Source: Trichostrongylus colubriformis (Eukaryota > Nematoda > Chromadorea > Rhabditida > Trichostrongylidae). Taken from it: a stretch of DNA of 64,000 nucleotides. Shown here piece by piece: positions 58,302 to 64,000 of the stretch (positions are counted from its first letter, which is position 1; the number at the start of each line of letters is the position of its first letter). The stretch spans positions 36,566,001 through 36,630,000 of the forward strand of contig OZ022256.1 of assembly GCA_963978905.1 (NCBI GenBank). The letters run 5' to 3'. Below the pieces are notes generated by a model that had not been told where the DNA came from, searched no databases, and worked only from the letters and a program-made list of their open reading frames with translations. The translations under genes were made by a program, and so were the position numbers.

Positions 58302-60404
58302 TTCAGGTTCCGCTACTTCTGTGGTTTCTACCCATCCAGTGCGATTCACCGAGGAAATTAAGAGCAATTGAAAAAAAACTGAGGCCAAACCAATTTCCTG
58401 ACAAAATGAGAGAAATAAGAACCTAACAAAACTCAGTATCCATATTCCAGAACAAAATCGTCTAAGTTAAGAACCCAACAATTCAACACTTATATTCCGA
58501 AATGGAAGCGTCGTCGACCATGGATAATGTGCCCGTCCTCCGACGACTAAAGAGAACGCCGAAAAGTTATGCAAGCCATGGAAAAAAACAAAAATACAAA
58601 AGTGAGGAACTGAATTGGAGCCATGTAATACGCTCCTCAGCGCCCCATCTGATCGCGTACTCCACCCTCCAAAGTACTGTAAACTGTTTTTCGATAACTT
58701 CCTTACACCAGTCTATTCGCCGCTTGGTTCCCCAAATGGTTGCGCAGTTCTCGATATGGGTATGCAGTCAAGGAATTGAAAAATTTTGAAGTGTTTCACT
58801 TCAAATAGTCATAACTTCCTCCAAACTTGAGCATACGACTGCGGTCTCGTTGTGTGTAGTCTGCAAGGTTGCCGCTCCCAAGCTACTACCCAAACTATGC
58901 CATGTATCCAAAATAGAAGAAGTTATTTCGAGGCAAGCCAGTCGAGGAGAATTTTTTTTGTCGAATTAGCTAGAACTTCCCACGAATCTTTGGAAAATGA
59001 TCCTTTTTGTCTGTTACGCCTCCAGTACGCATCTTCTGCTCTCAGAAGGAACGAAAGGGTGGTTAGCTTCGGCTGGCCTCCTGCGGGATGCGCCATGCAT
59101 GAGGGTTCCCTTCTCTTTTCCGTGAACACAAATGCTAATCCGAATCGCATAGTGACTTGCTAGCACCAGTAGACCTGCACGCAATCGTAGTAGGATATGG
59201 AAGAGGTCTATATCAGCTAGTTTTTCGTTTTAATCCCATAGTTTCCGAAGTACTCATCCACGCTGGACCGTGTATATATATCGCTCCCCACAGCTAATCG
59301 GTGAATTGCGGAGGTGTTTCTCTACGTGGTTTAGGTGCCTGCGGGCCAACGAAAAGGTTATTGGCATTGGCCGGCTTCGTAGTTGCGCCATGCATGAGGT
59401 TTTTAGGATGACCAAGTTGAATTAGTTTCGGGTTCGAACCCAGTTAGTCAGTTTCATCACATCTCCCCCTTCACACTTTGGACCCTCAGCCTGAGGAATT
59501 CCGGTGATCGCTGCCTACCTCAACGATTACGATCCCCTCTCAGCGTACCAAATAAGATCCCCCTGTGGAGGAGCCTTCAACGGAGGCTTGACCCTGCTTC
59601 CAGCCCAAAACCAACCTCCTAAGGTTTTTTCCACCCATGCTTGACCCTGCGTAGAATTGTTCAAAATTGTTCTTATCGCAAAGAGAAAGCTAAGAAATGG
59701 TCTGTGGTTATAAATTATGTGGTAGAAGCTCGCATTAGCTAATGGCAAATAGAAGCACATGCCTGAAAAGGCTTATAGAGGATGTAAGGACTATGTTTTA
59801 CACTAGAATTTGTCCACAGCGAAGAAATCTGCTTGTGGAAAAACGAGCAAGTAAGGAAATGAAGGTAATCTAGGCAAAAATTAGGCAGTTGTTTGTAATC
59901 ATGGGAATTTTCCCTGATGGTTGGAAGAAGAAATTTCCACCAATACCATTACAAAGCATGATAGTTACCAGTTACCACAATTTCAAAAATAACAAAAGAG
60001 GAAGTGTTCCAGAATCTATCAAAATAGTTCTAATGAGGTGACTAAACTACCTGGAAATAGCATAAAGGATAGCCAAGTTGGAGGTAAAGTCCCTCTATCT
60101 CACACCGTGATCCTACGTGAATCTTAGCTGCCTTCAAATTGCCACCTACTTAGCGAGCAGTAATCTCTTGGGAGCAATGCTGTGTGAAAATCGGGCGCAA
60201 TCAAAGATTAATGGCGTCCACTTGTGATTGACCTCTCGACAAAGGAGACTTCAGGCTCAATGATCAGTCAGTGATTACTCCAAGGCGCTTGACTAGGAAC
60301 GCACTTGAAAAGTCAGACTGAGCTATACGAGATTGGCCTTGTATTCGAATTCGTTTCGGACTGGGACGGGTATGAATGGATCGGAAAAAGTCTGATTGGT
60401 TATT
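58302..60404. other. Unassigned; 60-bp direct repeat and B-box-like site
   Basis: About 60 bp at 59049-59110 is echoed at 59347-59407 (shared GCGCCATGCATGAGG). A perfect B-box GGTTCGAACCC lies at about 59431-59441, but no fitting A-box was found, so no tRNA gene is called. The 95- and 103-codon plus frames (58502-58789, 58852-59163) are unrecognised. Confidence 0.4.
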
Positions 60405-60900
60405 AAAGGCAGCTTTCGCGAAAATCCGGATGAAAAGTTAAGGAAGTAGTGAATATGAAAGCCGAGATGTCTAGTAACAGGACGGTGGAGAAAAAACGGA
60501 TGGAAATGGCCAAAAACTCGAGAACTAGGACCTCTTCCCACCGTTGGTTCTAGGCGCGGACGACCTTTCCGTCAAGACGCGGGTAGTCCGCATAGGTTTT
60601 CCACTGGCACTACCGAGACGTAATCATGAAGGGATGTTCGGAAATGCGACAGCATCTATTTTCATGCGGTGGCTTCAAGCTAAAAGTGAGAAAGCGCGAT
60701 GCGATACTTTCAGTCCTGCCGATTTCCTTGACCAACTATACCTTGACCACCCACTAATCACGTCGCTAGGAGGCGGGCTGCCCTTGTCCAAGGCGGCTTG
60801 TCCTGACGAGGCCGCCTCCGCCACAGCTCAAGGGGCGCCTTTTGCGGGGGATTTTGCCATAGATCGGCCTTTCAGCCCCGTAATTTTAAAGTGCATGCCT
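60405..60900 (+). repeat. Dispersed repeat R1 (long form), plus copy
   Basis: Homologous over about 490 bp to 30840-31330 on minus. Starts TTAAAGGCAGC, then ATATGAAAGCCGAGATG, GGAGAAAAAACGGATGGAAA, CGGACGACCTTTCCGTC, GGGATGTTCGGAAAT, TTCAAGCTAAAA. The 134-codon frame over it (60544-60948) follows from repeat composition and is not called as a gene. Confidence 0.85.
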
Positions 60901-61310
60901 TCTTTTGGCGTTCCCTGTCACCCATATTATCGCGAACACTGTCTTTAAATGATATGCGTAACGTAACTGATCAACGACGTAAACTCCTATCTTTCCACGG
61001 CGACTTCAGCCAGTCTGCTGCGTGTCATTCAGAACCTCTTTCCAGACTTCTCTGGCAGATGAGATTAGAAAAGGGTAAGTAATCAGTAAATAAATGACAA
61101 ACAAATTACATATCGTGATGTTAAAACTATCCCTTTCGCCTTGCAAGATCACTGAGACAAAGGGCGCTTCACTAGGCGGTTGGCCTGTGAAAAAAGAGCG
61201 CAAGGTCACCGCGGGGAAGTGAACTGCCAAGGCATCGACAGATCGAGGTTAATCACTTCCTGGTAGTCTGTCGTCTGCTAACAACGGCGTGATTTTGACT
61301 ATAATTTGCA

Positions 61311-61430
61311 GCCATTTGCAGGAAACCAAGGCTGTTCTACCAAGGAATGCTTCGCAGAAGGGCGGAGCAATCGAGGTGCGAGAAAAGAGGAAACTGAAGG
61401 AAGTGCTAACCAAAGATTTTCAAGGAGGTA
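61311..61430 (+). CDS. Possible short exon, unknown
   Basis: Bounded by ATAATTTGCAG on the left (acceptor-like) and GGAG followed by GTAGG on the right (donor-like). One frame is open throughout and gives a charged, helix-like peptide (LQETKAVLPRN, then GGAIEVREKRKLKEVLTKDF). No family recognised. The splice-site fit is the only support. Confidence 0.18.
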
Positions 61431-62427
61431 GGACCATTAAAAGTAGGTCCACGTAAGAAGAGCTAGGCCTAGACCGTCACTGGTGATAAGCCGTTGGGAA
61501 AATTTATTCATATCAGGGCCTACCTCCAGTCTGCTATGAGCAGGCGATGTCATCTCTTCGGCGATCGCTTCATGTGTATTCATGAGAGAGACCTCTCCCA
61601 GCAGTAAATGGGATAAAGTTTCTTGAAAAAGACTCTTAAGCCCAACTGAAGATTTACAATAATAATAAGAAGTACCCGGCTGCGGTACTGTAGGTCTATC
61701 AAAAGTATTAGGTTGTTCGGAAAGAAATGCGCGTTGAACTTTTTGAATTGTCTATTTATTTCTCTCTTAATATGGAAGATTTTTCGAAACAGTTTTGCTC
61801 ATTGGGAAGAGAGTTTTATTGTGCATCTTTTGGTATATTTTCGTACATTTTTGAAAATGAAATTTTTGAAAAATGGGTGTCGCACCAGCTGAGCGACGAA
61901 AACGAGGCAACACGAGTGGCAATGGCAGGAATTCTTCTTCGTCCCTCCAAGATCAGCGGTTTCTTCGACTCTATTTACATCGGATGAAAATCGGATCTGT
62001 TTCAATAACGCAACGCGAAAAAGACAGTGGTCAAACGCCGGGAACACTCCAGAACCTACTCCAGACCGGATATACACGGCAAAAAGGTAATGCTCCGTAT
62101 TTGGTGGAGCAGCAAAAGTTTGGTGTACCTTGAAGTTCTGGATTCGGGTCAAACAGTTACGGCGGACATCTACAAAGGTCAGCTGGACCGCGTGAACCAA
62201 GCACTGCGTCGTCGAGGTGTCGAATCGACGTCGACAAAATTCCTTTACGACAACGTTCGTCCTCATGTCACGAAAATCACTTTGTCAAAAAAAAAAATGC
62301 GGAATTTGGCTGGGAAGTCCTGCCTCATCCGCCAACAGCCCAGACCCAGCACCATCCGATTACCATTTGTTCCGGTCGATGCAGCACTCCCTGGCCGAGA
62401 GAAAGTTCACAAACCGCGAAAAACCTC

Positions 62428-63282
62428 GGGAGACGGGCCTTTGGCTCGTCCGGGCTAGCACGCGACATTTGCGCGGCAAACTGCGCGACGCCGCGTCCCT
62501 CCGCGGCAACTTTGACTGGAGCGCGAATTCGCAGTCGTGCTGATTCAGAGCAAGATACTGAGGGGTCTTGACGAGAGGAGGGCTTCTTCTTTCTCCCATG
62601 CGTGTTTATATGTTGAAACTTTCGAGTATTATGTTCTTATTCGTGCAACACATTTTTATTACCACTCAGATTACATATTGTTCTCTTTATGAAGTTAATT
62701 TTGAAGAGTTTGATGATAATGTGATAGAACCTGTTTTTTTTCGTCTTGCATTGGCCCTTAATGTGAAACCGTGCTAAACTGTCAACGAAATTTGATGTTG
62801 CTTGATTATCTCGCTCCTTACCTTTCTCAATTCAAAGTTACTTTTGTGTTCGTGATGTCAATATGATGCAATCCGCTTTATTTATTCTCCGTGGCTGGAG
62901 TGATGAACACTTTATATGTACTTAAGTGTGCTTGTATGTAATGACATTGAAACAAGTAGAAAAGAAGCGGATTTCATCACATTGTCATCAAACTTTTCAA
63001 AACTAGTCATCAAACTTTTCAAAAAGATGCTCTCAAAAAGAACAGAAAGCAATCTGGGTGGGAATATGAGGATACTAAACAAGTAGAAGTATTACACAGG
63101 AAAGGCTCATCGTATAACCACTGATGAAAGGAAGGAAAAGCGTGCGCCCAATAAAATTTCTAACCATCTTAGCCTTTATCCGTTCCATTACGTTTCGCGC
63201 CCTAATCAACGACGACTAGGTCGGCCGCGTCATCGCGCACTTCGCCGCGTGCCAGCCCGGACGAGCCAAACGCCACACACCC
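62428..63282. mobile_element. Nested MULE- or Merlin-like element, 855 bp
   Basis: Flanked by the 9-bp direct repeat AAAAACCTC (62419-62427 and 63283-63291). The first 37 bases match the reverse complement of the last 37 at 31 positions, including TTTGGCTCGTCCGGGCT. Weaker matching continues inward to about 100 bp, with one ~11-base indel. Nine-base duplications with long, GC-rich, GG-starting ends fit Mutator-like elements best; Merlin (8-9 bp) is the alternative, and hAT (8 bp) is less likely. The ends are GC-rich and the interior AT-rich. No transposase was recognised inside. Confidence 0.85.
62598..62777 (+). CDS. Small open frame inside the nested element
   Basis: An ATG-started 59-codon frame. 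The N-terminus is signal-peptide-like: MRVYMLKLSSIMFLFVQHIF, then an acidic part with NFEEFDDN and a short tail ending VKPC. It lies in the AT-rich interior of the MULE-like element. MULEs often carry captured host fragments, so a captured exon is conceivable. The frame is short and nothing was recognised. Confidence 0.18.
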   Translation: MRVYMLKLSSIMFLFVQHIFITTQITYCSLYEVNFEEFDDNVIEPVFFRLALALNVKPC

Positions 63283-63488
63283 AAAAACCTCACCTCTAGG
63301 TGTCCAACTTCTTTGAGTCGCAGCTGGCCGAGTTATTCGAAAGAGGCACCCATTCTTCCTATAAACGTTGACAACAAGTCATTGATAGTAATAAAGATTA
63401 TCGTTTGAATCAGTCTTGTTTACTTTCGTTTTTATAATAAAAAATTTTTTTGAACTCAAACGCGCATTTCTTTCCGAACAACCTAATA

Positions 63489-64000
63489 ATTGAATGGTTT
63501 TTATGAAGCTTCCAGTATAAGCAAATCGCTCAATATTCTGCCATGAGTGCAGCTCAATCCCGAAAACTACAATAACAGTTTCGCTGCGATGATCACGACA
63601 ACTGTCTGGTTGCCATGGCAGCACAGAACGGGAACTCCGATACGGGTTCGGATAAAGTAGACTATAGCACCCGGGAAGCAGTTTGTAACGCCTAACAAGT
63701 GTTTAATTTTACGAACCTGCTAGATGCTTTTATGTAATTCCTTTAAGTGACTGGCTACTCGTGCCCTTCTGTGTGCGTTCCCGGATGAAGCCACAACACT
63801 GGATTTAGGTCACCACGTGCGAGAAGAGTCTGGCTACTTTCATTGTGTGTCGGCTGTGAACGAAGGGGCTTCACCGCAGCGAGCTCCATTTGTAAAGTAG
63901 GATTAGAACCTTCCTATTGCAAATGGGAACGCCGTAGGTCATATGCTCTAGCGACGTTGACCAGCTCGACCATCAAGACCTACCCATGACGTTCCCTACA
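63489..64000. other. Unassigned sequence, no gene seen
   Basis: Flank of mariner C; no feature recognised. Confidence 0.4.

Larger units (their letters stand above)
61871..63437 (+). pseudogene. Mariner transposase remnant (element C), interrupted
   Basis: The helix-turn-helix N-terminus is absent. KWVSHQLSDENEATR starts at 61871. GFFDSI followed by a frame-shifted GDEK motif (about 61972-61990) marks the first catalytic Asp. The frame then continues as HGKKVMLRIWW and ADIYKGQLDRVNQAL, with YDNVRPH holding the second Asp (62249-62251). An A9 run near 62288 shifts the frame; PSDYHLF with the third Asp is at 62358-62360. KFTNRE is followed at 62428 by the inserted element. The C-terminus resumes near 63300 with SNFFESQLAEL and QQVIDSN. 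Stops, frameshifts and the insertion make it inactive. Confidence 0.92.
61708..63486 (+). mobile_element. Mariner element C, 1779 bp, carrying a nested element
   Basis: Inverted ends of about 28 bp starting TTAGGTTGTTCGGAAAGAAA, flanked by TA (61706-61707, 63487-63488). Subtracting the nested insertion (855 bp plus the 9-bp duplication) leaves about 915 bp, so this mariner is itself deleted, here at the N-terminal side. It represents a third mariner lineage by its ends. Confidence 0.95.

Noticed and set aside
59431..59441. Perfect Pol III B-box GGTTCGAACCC suggesting a tRNA gene
   Set aside because: No A-box at a suitable distance and no cloverleaf could be drawn.
60544..60948. 134-codon plus frame
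   Set aside because: Coincides with the long R1 repeat; the second copy is broken in the same frame further on.
61799..62266. 155-codon minus open frame
   Set aside because: It is antisense to the mariner C transposase remnant.

Overview
The window looks like animal nuclear DNA, most plausibly from a nematode and perhaps a strongylid such as a hookworm. The signs are AT-rich, gene-poor sequence without long open frames, several mariner-type transposons, tRNA-derived SINEs, a solo LTR, and many poly-G/poly-C runs of the kind seen in nematode genomes. The placement is inference from style; no diagnostic host gene was recognised. No complete protein-coding gene could be supported. The longest open frames (about 140-180 codons) are close to what chance gives in 64 kb at this composition, and several lie inside repeats. 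A few are listed as weak exon candidates.

What is clear is transposable-element archaeology. (1) Three mariner (D34D) elements, each bounded by TA and starting TTAGGTTG: 28106-28939, 50672-51570 and 61708-63486. All are internally deleted, non-autonomous copies with broken transposase remnants. (2) The third is interrupted by an 855-bp element (62428-63282) with long imperfect inverted ends and a 9-bp target duplication, most like a Mutator-type (MULE) or Merlin-type non-autonomous transposon. (3) A 744-bp Tc1/mariner-like MITE (22974-23717) begins CAGGGGGTGCC and is flanked by TA. (4) A 669-bp solo LTR (29277-29945, minus) has a 5-bp duplication TCGGT, TG...CA ends and a GC-box plus TATAAAAGG promoter. 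(5) A tRNA-derived SINE family has six copies (31639, 34150, 38475, 38843, 48040, 52109); two keep 12-14 bp target duplications. (6) A tRNA-Gly(GCC)-derived sequence lies on the minus strand at 44028-44099.

Around these sit dispersed non-autonomous repeat families named here for convenience. R1 is a purine-rich core near 18122, 26271, 36487, 36945 and 60405 on plus, and near 31330 and 43700 on minus. R2 is at 2876 (plus) and 5660 (minus). R3 is at 16261 and 39090. There are three perfect hairpins (3913-3968, 27861-27912, 42814-42858), twelve G or C runs of 10-17 bases, and a long polypyrimidine tract at 20988-21085.

Region by region: 1-16 kb is mostly unassignable, with R2, a 26-bp-arm hairpin and poly-G runs. 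16-28 kb holds R1/R3 copies, the MITE and two consecutive minus-strand open frames. 28-32 kb is the densest transposon cluster (mariner, solo LTR, R1, SINE). 32-49 kb carries SINEs, tandem R1 copies and the tRNA-Gly relic. 50-64 kb has two mariners, the best SINE, and the nested insertion at the right end. The genes do not form a pathway: the window reads as repeat-rich intergenic or large-intron sequence.
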